Part shown: positions 11,901 to 22,261 of the stretch, piece by piece
How positions within the stretch are numbered: position 1 is the stretch's first letter
Layout of the letters: the number at the start of each line of letters is the position of its first letter
Origin: Amanita rubescens
Lineage: Eukaryota > Basidiomycota > Agaricomycetes > Agaricales > Amanitaceae
Direction of reading: 5' to 3'
DNA length: 64,000 nucleotides
Assembly (NCBI GenBank): GCA_015039365.1
Contig: WION01000207.1
Span: 30,768-94,767 of the forward strand
Position numbers and translations under genes: made by a program
Notes under the pieces: model-generated
Database searches by the model: none
What the model saw: the letters and a program-made list of their open reading frames with translations, nothing else
Told to the model about the DNA's origin: nothing

Positions 11901-13702
11901 TGTTTGAGCTGATCCGATTGTTCTAGGTTTGGAGACGAAGGTGGTTTACCAAATGGCCGGTTGGCGGTTGGTAACGATGCTCCAGAACGAGCATCTGACC
12001 TTAGGTGAGCTTTTCTGCTCACCACTTGTTTCATACTAATGACGTTAGGCATGTGCCGTTTAGAAACATTCAAAGGAGAAGGCTTGGGCTCGTTCGTGAG
12101 CCGGCTTGAGGGGTGGGCCCGTAAAAAGGAGACGGGCGAGAGTTTAGACAGCGTGAGGGTTGTCTTTGTCAAAGGTGCATATTTCGAGGCATGAGCTTGT
12201 TCCTCTGTGCTAACATCCATGTTTCCACTTCGAGCATTCAAATTGGATGCGGTTCTGGAGTTAGGAACGCAAGGCGTAGCGGTGTTGACGACTCGAGGCT
12301 TGGCCGACCTTTCGACAGGTACCAACAATTCTGGCAACTGTCGACTCTTAACACACGTAGCAGGCTTCGACGAAGTACGGGAGACAGTCGCTGCTGTCTC
12401 CATTGATAATTCCGAGGGGGGTTTCCCAGGAAGATCAGTTTTACGAGCTTTCGACAGCTCGTTGTCCGTTAGGGAACTCCAGGTGTTCCTTTGGAGTTCC
12501 CGAGGTATAAAGACGGAGTCCGGCTTCAACGAGCTCAGACGTGTTTGGGAACGAGTCATTTGAACTTGTTCCAATGCGTTTCGAGACTCAGAAGTCGAGT
12601 CTCTTGTTCTTCTAACCTCACGTATGGCTCGTGGAGAGCCATGTTTGCATGAAAGGGCTAGAGGATGGGCCTTGGGTGTAACACGAGGAATAGGGATTGG
12701 CGAGGAGATAGGAACGATTTCAGGCAGAGCAAGTGCTGCCGAGGTATTAGGTGAGGAGATATCTTCACCTTTCGCATGTACACTAACGACGGAGTTATAG
12801 ACCCGTTGTTCCTCCCGCATTTCATTCGAAAGAAAAGGAATCTGGACTTGTGCATCAGTGAGTCCGTCTATCAAGATGGAGCGCTCGGTTACGTGCTCCA
12901 AGCTCTTTGGCGTTTCGGGAAGCGTACTAGGTGCGCTTCCCTCCAGTTCAAGCGGTATTTGGGAATGAGTCATTTGAACTCGTTCCGGCATGTTTCGAGA
13001 CTCAAAAGGACTCAGGCCGGGATGATGACGCGTTTGAACGGAAGACGTCGGGGAGTCATTCATAGATGACTCGGAGGTTCTGGGAACCTCCTCTGTTGCT
13101 TTGACGGCTGCTGCAGGTCGTGGTCCATCGGTTGTGCTTGGAAGTTGGCTGGAACCTGGATGAGCTTGGCCGTTAGCGAAGATGGCTGTGCATATCGAGT
13201 CCCAATGTTCGACCAACATCCAGAACGACTCGGATATTACTTCCGGGTCTATAGAACCATCATATAAGCCTAAATACGCGTCGTGACAGGCGTATTGTGA
13301 GTCGCGTGAAAGTGAGTGGTCAAGGTTGAACTTGAACTGAGAAGCGTGATATTTCGCGACGAAGTCGTCGAACTCAGTTGCGTGATTGAAGATGAGTTGG
13401 GAACACTCGGAATAGTGTTCCCGTTTGTGAGCAGCAAGGGCTTCACGCCAGCTATGTAGGGTACTGGACATTAGGTCCAGTTCCTGAGATGACGTGTAAC
13501 TGAAGTCTGTTCGAACTTCCCGCTTTCGCTCATAACGATTCTCAAGCTCGTAATATATAGTTTTCATTTGTTTTCGAGAAGTACGATATCCCTTCTCCTT
13601 CTCGGGAAGGAGTAACTCAGAGAATACCTCGTCGTAGCAGAGGTTCATTCTCGGGGTATCGTTAGGTGGAGGCTCCGAGTTTCAGGAGCCTCCAGGGACC
13701 AT
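8933..13702 (-). pseudogene. Large ORF of the LTR element, copy 1 (three TGA breaks)
   Basis: This is the same protein as the 1690-codon ORF of copy 2. The frame is continuous from 13702 except for TGA at 13682-13684, 9872-9874 and 8933-8935. Copy 2 has CGA (Arg) at all three sites, seen by direct comparison. The readable parts are 13648-9872 (1258 codons) and 9871-8933. The N-terminal 160 residues look helical and well ordered (YDEVFSELLLPEKEKGYRTS). The rest is Ser/Pro/Arg-rich with repeats. Most differences from copy 2 in the ordered domain change amino acids (Q/R, Q/P, S/L, M/T), so relaxed selection is likely in this copy. Confidence 0.7.
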
Positions 13703-13974
13703 TTAGATTGCTTAGGATTCGCTCTAAGTGGTTGTAGAAGGTGTGGTTGCTTCGTAGAATTGAAATAGCTTGGACAGTGTCACAAGTGTTGTTTCGGGTT
13801 TCTGGAGTCCGGAATGCGAGATGGAGGTTCTAGAGAACCTCCGGGGGTATTGGGGTAGTTGTAGGGCACTTTCTTGGTGTTGTTGAGTGCAGATAGTTTT
13901 CGAGAAGAATGAGGATGGTTGAAATCTTCCAAATGGGAAGATTGGCACAGTACACTTGTGAAAGTGCAAAAAAG

Positions 13975-14302
13975 TGTAACGTTCTTACTGAAAGGAACCT
14001 AATAAGGTTCCAACTTAATCACCCCTTGCGTCTTGCACTGAATCAACGTGTATATGTGATACCGTGCGGTGTACGCGAGTGGGGTAAAGTAAGGTGTAAG
14101 ATGATGTCACAATGTGTGACAACCTACCATATATGTACCGTAACATAACTATCTACGAGAATAGAGGAAAACTATCTACAGGGAATAAATGAGGGAGCTA
14201 AACGTAGCTCCCATCCTCGTATTTGGAGATCCTCAAGGGATCTCCCATCTTGATGAGTATCTTGATGAATATGTACGAGAGCTACATAGTAGCCCCGTTA
14301 CA
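13975..14302 (-). repeat. 5' LTR of LTR element copy 1
   Basis: 328 bp, TGTAACG...CGTTACA, followed by the TSD CGGTT (14303-14307). The adjacent inner sequence (CTTGTGAAAGTGCAAAAAAG on plus, 13955-13974) is shared with copy 2 and, with one change, with the Ty3 gag element at 4151-4170. Confidence 0.9.
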
Positions 14303-15010
14303 CGGTTTTAACGTCAAGTGCTTTGATATCCCAATTTTCTAAAGCACTTGTTGCCAGAAGAAGTCTAATTGTTTCATATCTCGCTACCGGCGAGAATGTT
14401 TCATCATAATCCAATCCCAGGCTGTTGGCTAAAGCCTTTGGCGACAAGTCATGCCTTTTTACAGCCATCCGACTTAATATCATAAACCCAACGACATTTT
14501 ATCGGGTTATGCCCTTTTGGTAATTCCATTAATTCCCATATCTCTCTATTTTGGAGAGATTTGAACTCGTCTTCCATAGCAGTTCACCACTGCTTATAAA
14601 GATCAATATTTTCACCTTTGATCTTATATATGTCCCTATATTGATACATTCAAATTTCTTCTCTAGGTATCATATTTGCAAGTAGGAAATGCATAAAGTC
14701 ATTTCCACATTCTTTAATCATCCTAGCCATCGTTGCCTTGGGATCTATATCCATAGATCTTGAAGGTGGTGTTTTAGCTGTTGGATCGAAACGTGTGGTT
14801 GCCTCTTTGTTAGGGATTTGACCACCAATGTTACGTTTGTTCGTTCACTGATAAATCAAGCCTATCAGGTACCGTAGGTTCCTCAAGGGAGTTCCAGCAC
14901 TTAAGAACGTTCAAAGAATAAGAGCAGTTATCGGATAAGTCCTCAAGGGAGCTTAGATGATAACGAGACAGATTTTGACTGTTAAAACTAGACTGAGGTC
15001 TAGTCGTATA
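14303..15010 (-). pseudogene. pol: Ty1/copia pol fragment: integrase tail and RT N-terminus
   Basis: Minus-strand segments can be read as WELMELPKGHNPIKCRWVYD (about 14460-14560), LVAKGFSQ and LDYDETFSPVARYETIRLLL (about 14345-14405), ending DIKALDVKT at 14308. This is the standard start of a copia RVT_2 domain. An in-frame TGA follows KKA where copia proteins usually have Arg, and a frameshift precedes LDYDE. Upstream, low-complexity SLEE/SLED-like sequence (about 14840-15000) may be the linker after integrase. The other half is at 4559-6116. Confidence 0.8.
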
Positions 15011-15459
15011 TTTGTGTAGTTTATATAGTACAAGGTATATACGCAAATATAGTAAGTAGGAATGCATGTGATAATGAAACAGTCGCATGTGATAATGGAA
15101 TGGTTTACATGTGATAATCAACATGCATGTGATAAAATAGAATAGCATATGATAAACGATGAATGTTCCAGAAGGAACGCATATGCAATCAATGACGTGG
15201 GAGGGATGACATAGATGATAAGATCAAGAAAAAGATAGGCCATGACGTACATTTGTAACATAGCCCTTCTCCTACATACTGAAGTCCAATATTCACCGAA
15301 TATTGAAATAACTCATGACTACGTGTCACGATTATGTTTGGCATCACTGTCATAGGTATAAGGGTCTTCATTTCCTTGCCAGGGGTGACGGCGGCGGCAG
15401 CAGTTGTCAGTAAGACAGTTCTTGAAGAGTTGGTCACTCTTCTCGTGTATTCGAGGCGG
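15011..15459. other. AT-rich spacer with short GTGATAA repeats
   Basis: Several copies of CATGTGATAAT-like words occur at about 15062-15155. Minus-strand frames here are short extensions of the neighbouring gag-like gene or of copia remnants. No separate gene is supported. Confidence 0.4.
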
Positions 15460-16760
15460 TCATAGTGGCAACAGGTTGTGTCGATTGTCCTCGTATAGAT
15501 TGACCTCGGCGGTTTCCAAGGTTTCATCGTGAAGGTGGGGGGTCCGGTAGTAGTAGTAGTGAAGCAGGTTGCTGGGAGGGCGAGTATTTGTTCCTCGTCG
15601 TCTTCTTTCGATAAGTGGGGAAGGTTCACCTTGTTCAAGTTGGGCGGAATTGACACTAGTAACAGGCGATGCAGTAGAAACACGTTGTTCAGGGATTCGT
15701 TCAAATGGCGTGGGCGATGGCTGCGTTATAGCATCTGGATAAGTGGGAGGAGGGGTCTCTTCATGTGTTGGGTTTCGACATATTTCTCGTCGTCTATGAT
15801 GTTCGGTAGTATGATGTGGGCCTCCGCATATGTAACAGCCTTGAGTTCCAGGAATATCTTCTCCGTCGAAGGCTAAGTTATTCGGTTCGAACGATACTAA
15901 TCGTTCAGCTGAGGGATCAGGTCCGTGCAGATGGAAGATGGTGCGGCGTGTTGGGTTCTCAGGAATAGGGACATCGCGTCCTTCAATAGTATGTCCTGTC
16001 TGAAGTGCGATGACAGCGGCATCTTGGTATTTGTTGCTGTTGTTGGACCTGTGAGGGTTACGATCATGCCTCCATACGAGATTGTTAATCGTCGTTTGCA
16101 GTTGTCGTAGTATGGTTATATCCCAACTGTCAGGAGTCAACATTGGATTGAGACGGTCGTTGAATTGTCGAATACGTTCGAGGGTAGCGATGACAGGAGT
16201 ATGGGGAAATACAGGGCATCCATGCATCCAGGCCATTCCAGTGTCTAAAGCGGGTTGTCGCGTTGGTTGGATGAAGTGGTGTCGGTGTCCAGCAGTGGTA
16301 AGACGGATGGCTTCTTTGAGGTATACATCTCCTCGTAGATCACAGAACCAATGGATATTGTTCCAGATCATCAGGGTGATCCAGCGGTTACGGTGCGGTT
16401 CTCGGAACCGGTGGGTAAGATTAATGATGATGTTAACGAGGGCCATCAGATCGGGGCGAACATATCTATTCAAGATGAACAGATAGTTATTGGCAAAAGT
16501 CCAGGACGTGAACAATGTCCAGATTCGATAGAAGGCTCGTTGAATAATTGGGTCAACGAAGGAAGGGATGGCGTAATGCGTCAAGATGACATCTATGGCG
16601 GGAATATCAGGTGCAGTGAAACGATCAGAAGAAGGCCAGTGCGGAAGTGCGTTCGGCCAAAGGGGCTTCGGAGGTCAGTCCTGGGGGTGCCTCGGAGGCA
16701 GAGAGGGTGCCGAATGCGAAGGTGAACGAGTGGAAGGTGTCCAAAGCACCGAGGAACGAA
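15460..16760 (-). pseudogene. Gag-like protein with CCHH/CCHC-like knuckle
   Basis: An open minus-strand frame of about 386 codons (16677-15460) has an alpha-helical N-terminal half (RAFYRIWTLFTSWTFANNY). The knuckle-like segment CYICGGPHHTTEHH (about 15800-15845) is close to the CX2CX4HX4C Gag knuckle but ends in His. A Pro/Thr-rich tail follows. Reading back in frame, TGA occurs at about 16675 before a Ser/Pro-rich stretch (TPSTRSPSHSAPSLPPRHPQ), so the start is interrupted. An LTR-like sequence in the same orientation starts at 17013. Most likely the Gag of a second LTR family, the one that includes the 2.1 kb element at 38313-40467. Pol is absent. Confidence 0.5.
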
Positions 16761-17013
16761 GGGAACGAAAGGAATCGAACTCGGAGCAGTAATGGGGTGA
16801 TAATTCGCTAACTACAACTACGTACACAATGGTATATATACTACGGAGGCACGAGGTGACCATGTGATGAATCCTGCACCGAGTCCGAGGCCTGTGCATG
16901 CGTCCGAACACAAACGATCATCCTCCGGGATCGAGCATAGGCTCGGAGTGCTTTGGGGAGCTTCGGAAGGTTTCAGAGATCGGTTCCAACGTAGCCGGAA
17001 TCGGCTCGTTACA
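16690..17013 (-). repeat. Probable 5' LTR related to the 2.1 kb LTR element
   Basis: Read on the minus strand from 17013 the sequence starts TGTAACGAGCCGATTCCGGC and continues with TACGTTGGAA. The LTRs at 38313 and 40129 start TGTAACGTACCGATTCCGGC and continue the same way. A TATA-like ATATATAC lies near 16830. The inner end is not defined, so 16690 is approximate. The gag-like gene follows in the same orientation. Confidence 0.6.
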
Positions 17014-17225
17014 CCGGTCACGACCAGTTTTGACCGGTTTCAATCGACTTTGACTGGTTTTCACAGAACCGGTCACGACCGGTCTTTGAGCACAACCGGA
17101 CTGCTCACAACCGGTTGTGACCAGTCCGGTTGGGTTTAGTGCTGAACGGACTTGCAAAAAGACCGGTTCCGGTTCCGGTTTTCCTAATTTGGAGTGAAAA
17201 ACCGGACTTGACCGGACTTGTAATC
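16995..17225. repeat. Cluster of ACCGGT/ACCGGA motifs
   Basis: About ten ACCGG-type words (ACCGGT, ACCGGA, CCGGTT) on both strands within 230 bp, including the triple unit GGTTCCGGTTCCGGTT (17164-17180). This looks like a subterminal repeat cluster of a DNA transposon, but no partner cluster was found. Confidence 0.5.
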
Positions 17226-18656
17226 ACTAAACATGAGCCTCAGGTGCACTTTGAGATACATAGTTATTCCAAGGTTAAATGTAATGAGGCTGAGTCTTTT
17301 GTGACCCAAGCCCTGCAAGATGTTTTAACACAACTTTAACACCACTGCAGTGGCAAGCACCACCTGTCAAGGTGGACCATGCTGTGAGAAGCAAAGGGAA
17401 CATGTGATGGCTCTGATCCTAGTCACATGATGAGAGGTGGAAGTTGACAATTACCATGTCAGCCACCATTAAAGAGTCACTGATCTGTTTATGGTATGGA
17501 CTCCTAAATTATGCACACCTGATTGGTTGGACAGGCCCACTTATTTTTCTACTTACTCATTTTACTATATGTATGGTTGACTAATTCAGTATGTCATTGT
17601 TCTCTTGATTATGGAGTTCAATACATATGTTTTTAGTGTGGATGTTTAGTAGGCTGGTTGTCATTATGCTGCTAACAACTACTCACATGGCACCATGTGA
17701 TCACCAGATAACCAACATAACCAACAACTCATCTCTGCTCCCAGTTCTGAGTCCTCCCCTAGTTGAAACTTGACTTCAATACATACATAGTAGCCACAAA
17801 TCCTCATAACCTCAACCTTCTCACATTTGTTCATGACCTCTGACAACTCTCTCTGCAATGTCATAGGTGATTGATGGCCACTGTTGCCAGCAACAACAGT
17901 GGCCACATTGTGGAAATTGATCACGACATAACCACTGGATCTGAGTCATAGTACTAAGTGGCAGTCTCTACACTGCAACTGCACAGAGCCCACTTTTGGC
18001 ATGCAGGCAGAGTTGATCATGTTGGCCTTGACCCATAGGTGACTACATCCACTACTGTTGACCTCTGAAGCAATTACTCACTGTTGAACAAGTCACTGCA
18101 AGTGATTGACTTCTGCTACCATTGAACCATCAGCAACCTCAACTTCCTACAACAGACCAAACTACACTGACTATCACATTCAGACTTGTCTGAAAAAAGT
18201 ATTTTGCAAATATCTCAAGTTTGGCTTTATTTGGTCCCCAAATCCCTACATGCCCTAGATCACATGATTTTTCTGCATTTTTAAAGTATTTTTGAGATTT
18301 TATTGCAAGCATAAATAACACCAAACAATACCAAACAACCATCCACAGCCCCTCCAAACTCATACCTTCAAAAAATGCTGTCAAATGATGCCCATATTGT
18401 TTATTTTGTGCAAACAAACATAAACAAATGCAAATATCTACTTTGGGAACATTTTTAGCATTTTTCAAAATCTTATCAGATTGTTATCAGAATCCTATAG
18501 GAATCCCTGATTCCTATAGGACTCTTATCATACTGGGGGGGGAGTGTAGAGTACTGCATAGAAGGCATAAATAGGCAATGTCCAGTCATGATGAAGGCGG
18601 TCTACAAGACCGATAATGGTGATAAGTCCAATATATATCAATAGGGATAAATCTGA
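17226..18656. other. Non-coding repeat-like DNA
   Basis: No supported gene. The segment GCAAATATCTCAAGTTTGGC (about 18206) recurs with small changes near 23898 and 23781, so the region shares a dispersed repeat with 22.6-24.1 kb. GGAATCC/GATTCC palindromic words occur at 18490-18525, next to a G run (18534-18543). Confidence 0.4.
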
Positions 18657-18971
18657 CTAACCTAGCTTAGCCTGTTCATCTTCATGCTTATTGATGGTAT
18701 TGTTTGTCATATCTTCAAGATCAATTACATCTGGCTGATCAGGAGTGGGCTGGATGGATGTAGAAGACATAGTGGGAGTGTGATCATCTTCAATAGGTGA
18801 ATCGGGGATATGATCTGCCACCAACGGTGTCAACAAGCCTGGTGAGCTTACACTTGCCCTCTTTTTGCCTTTCTTGCTAACTGCTTTACTAGATTTCTGA
18901 CTGAGGTCGTTTGCCTTGTGCTTGAAGCTCAGTGTAAGTTTACAGCCAGAGCGAGATGTGCCTGAGGCCAT
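18657..18971 (-). pseudogene. Orphan first exon, possibly of a hAT-type transposase gene
   Basis: A 104-codon frame starts at 18971. It is low-complexity, with a basic N-terminus (MASGTSRSGCKLTLSFKHK) and then an acidic Ser/Pro/Asp-rich part. At its end AAGCTAG is followed by GTTAGT, a good donor, so it reads as exon 1 of a spliced gene. No continuing exon was found downstream. Disordered N-termini of this kind precede hAT-type transposases in mushroom genomes, but no diagnostic motif is present. A TA-rich stretch at 19012-19024 could be its TATA region. Confidence 0.35.
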
Positions 18972-20485
18972 TCAAGAATGGGTCTGTTGTGAGGACTATA
19001 GATCTGGGGCTACATATATATATTACCGATGCCTAGGTACTATACAGTTTATGATGGCCACTACAGTACCACGTGGTGCTACTGGCAACCAGCTGCCTTG
19101 TATACCTAGCAAACACTTGCCCTCAAGCTGAGTGGCAGGGTTACTCGGCAGGTGATGGGTCACTGTGACTGTGACTTGTACCTGTGCCGTGACCCATACC
19201 CATTACCCACCATGGGTCCTGCAACCCACATCAGGAAAAACATATGTTGTTAATTAGAGCTAATTACATGTAATTAGCCCATTAGAGACAGGTTTAATAT
19301 TACCTAGCCTATTTTTAAGATTAGCGGTAATAATACCTAATTGGATCTAATACATCCTACTTCAACATACAAAAAGAGACTCTGTGCCACTTATTATTAG
19401 GACACAAAGGACTGTTGACAATACAATATATTGGATTAGAGTACTCTACAACATATAGCAGTACCGTGACAGGGTAAAGATATAAAGTTACTTCAGACAT
19501 TGGAGTTGGCAATACTCACGAGTCACAGCATCGATAGCCTGAATGGTAAGGGAGGGCAAAGGAAACGGTCGTGGTGGGTCAGGAGCATCGAGGCTGGGTA
19601 TTGTGCAGCTTACCTACAGGTGGGTGCGGCGGGGCAAAACAGGGTGAAACAGTATAGTTGACTGATAAGAGGGCGAGCTGTGAAGGGTGGGTCAGCAATG
19701 TCGAAGCCGGATGTCACACGGCTTACCGTGCAGTGGTGTCCGACAGGGTGCGCGAGGGCACGGGAGAGCGCATCCCCAATGGGGTGTGGTTGAGTGGTAG
19801 GAGGGCACGGGAGTGCCAGTAGTGGGTCAGCAACATAAAGAACCCGTTTCGGATCACTTACTTGGAGTGTGGGGTTGAAAGGACTTGGAATCCTCTTCGA
19901 GATTCGGCACGAGCTTCGAAGAGCCAGGCCTACATGTCGTCATCAATTTGACTAGTTGGGAGTGGAATGGTGACTTACCTATAAGTCCCTGCTTCGTGTT
20001 GTTGGGCTAATCGGAAACGAGGCTGTAGCAGGCAACGAATTAAATGAGAGAGATGAGACAAGCCATGGTGGAAGGAAGGTGAGAGTCTAAAGCAGGCAGG
20101 AGGCGTCAGGAATCAGGATCAACGACAACTTGAACATGTCACATGACTCACAAATATAAGCAAATAGTGGACTTCGTGTTTTCTCGGATTCCTCTTGTAT
20201 ACTTGCAAGCGCTGATGTCAACGGTCAACGGTCACATTCACTATACTGGATCCCACCATTATCATCATGCCTATGGGACAAGTGAAGCATCTGGGGAGTC
20301 TACGGAGGTGACCCTGACTCCATGATTCACCAGCACTGCTGAGCAACCCCGACCTCGAAGGCGCCCCTCACCACCGACGTCTCGGCTTGATCCTCACTGA
20401 TACGCCTCCCTCAACTCCGCTGAGTGCCTGGTCCTCGAGGTCCCAGACATTGACCAGCGCTGATATGAGTGCTCACCCTCCCACC
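18972..20485. other. Gene-poor repeats, including degenerate ~130 bp units
   Basis: 19130-19230 holds several GTGACCC/ATGGGT words. From about 19520 to 19900 a degenerate unit containing GGGTCAG...GCTTACC is repeated about three times. Nothing here is long or conserved enough to call a gene. Confidence 0.4.
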
Positions 20486-21190
20486 TGTTGAACTTATAAT
20501 ATACAATATACATACAGTATATAGTAAATATAAGTGATATCATTAGTTTACACTAACTAATGTAATAACGCTCAGTTACTTACTCGTCTCTCAACCAATC
20601 ATAATAGTGGATGATTGAGTGTGAGATAATATATTGACATGAGAATATATTCGACATATTCTCATACTCATCTACCAATCATAATAGTGGATGATTGATG
20701 ATGAGAACATATTCTGACATGAGAATATCCTAGCGATATTCTCATAAGATCATCCAATCATAATAGTGGAACTATTGATGATGTGAATATATGTTAACAT
20801 GAGAATAGAAGACATATATACGTTATGGTTATCGACCTATCACATTGAAGATTGATAATGTGATGAGTCAGTCAATATAATTGATGAGTCAAGTGCTGTG
20901 CAAAGCTATGCATTGCTGTACAATAGCTGTGCATTGCTGTGGAATGACGCCTTATGAGTCAAATACCTTTGACTCATACTGATAAGACTCTTTGTACTTA
21001 TTTGTAGTTTAGTAGTATATAAACTGTACTCTAGTAGCGTCAATCCCTATCCTATTATCCTCTCTACTGTCTACTGTTGAGCCCCAGCTCCAGTAAGCTC
21101 TTAACTATTCCACACCACACTCGGTAAGTAGTACATTCTATGTACTAGACTGCGCTGCTCGCTAGGGACTTGTTACCCCTAGTTTCAACA
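20486..21190 (+). repeat. Ty1/copia-type LTR (705 bp) with primer-binding site
   Basis: Perfect 7 bp inverted ends, TGTTGAA (20486) and TTCAACA (21184-21190). The next bases, GGTTATGGGCCCCG, look like a primer-binding site, so this is a 5' LTR on the plus strand. A TATA-like TATATAAAC lies near 21013. Internally CCAATCATAATAGTGGATGATTG-like units repeat three times (20601-20775), probably a U3 enhancer-type array. No 3' LTR was found. Confidence 0.75.
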
Positions 21191-22261
21191 GGTTATGGGC
21201 CCCGAAACCAGACGCCTTTGGCGCTATTGGTTGTGAAGCCAAGCGACGCACACTCTCAAGTCATTGACGGAGAGAAAAGGTAAAACAAAGGTAACTGGGC
21301 GAGGCGCCCAGTGTGGTTTTCATTTTCTTGTTAGATTAGTCACCGCACTTGGCTAACCCTTCTGGGAAGTGAGGGATAGACTCAGAGTCATCCGCTTACC
21401 TGGATTGTATACGCCCGGACCCAGGGCTAAGGGGACCCCGTTAATTACTCAGCGGTCTAAATTACGAGTATCCCTGTATAAGGGACAGTCTTGGATGACG
21501 TTAAAAACTGGCCTAGATCGCCTTAAAAATCTCGCAGTGGACCATTACTGCGTCAATAAAAATTGGCTCACTTGTGAAGTGTGAACTTCACCGGTTATTA
21601 CCTACCGTATAAAAGGGTGACGTCCCACACTGTATTCCGCTTGGGCAGTGTGATGTGATTGGACGTATTGAACCACGCTATACCATCATCAGGATTTTCG
21701 ATCCTGTAAAATACCTAATATATGTACAAGTAAATAATAGATTCTAGTATATGGGGTGAGATGAGGTCACATTGTTGACCGTACACTCTGCCTATCGAGA
21801 ATGCGCCCTTAGGGACTTCTCTAGATTAGGAATACACTCAGCTGTAACCCAGCGGTGTCTAGATTAATTCTTAAAACTTGTACATACACGTCTAGTGGGG
21901 GATTGAGACCCCATAGACCATCTAAGTGATGGACTTATCTCATGCATTTGGGAATGCAGTCGTTATCGTCATGGTTATTCCAGAGATTAAACGGTTATCA
22001 TTTGATCGTTTAACAAGGGACAAGGGCCGATCCCCGAGTCTTTAATCTATTGTCAGACGCTTAGGTTGGCTATTCTTACCTACATTGGATCATATCCCAC
22101 GCAAATATAATACTGCGTTATTAGATGCTAAAAACATCGAAGTGGATACCAATGTGACATAGATCTTGGTTAACATAACACCTTTCATAACGATTAGTAC
22201 CAAATTCAACATACATGACAAGAAGAAACAATGATGTGCGAAACTTGTGCCGAAACCAGTA
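21191..22261 (+). other. Remnant of copia internal region
   Basis: The sequence follows the LTR and its primer-binding site. Only short frames remain (for example 21369-21584). I recognise no Gag or Pol motif. The element is truncated or decayed. Confidence 0.4.

Larger units (their letters stand above)
6122..14302 (-). mobile_element. 8.2 kb non-autonomous LTR retrotransposon, copy 1
   Basis: Two 328 bp LTRs (TGTAACG...CGTTACA) bound the element. The 5 bp duplication CGGTT is at 6117-6121 and 14303-14307. A purine tract (GTGGGGGAGGA on the minus strand) abuts the left LTR, so transcription runs on the minus strand. The interior holds one long frame (13702-8933) broken by three TGA codons, then about 2.4 kb with no conserved frame (6450-8930). 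No protease, RT, RNase H or integrase was found, so it must rely on enzymes of another element. It is inserted in the copia RT at 6116/14308. The second copy is at 27200-35394. Copy 1 is older: its LTRs differ at at least two G/A sites and it lacks some repeat units found in copy 2. Confidence 0.9.
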
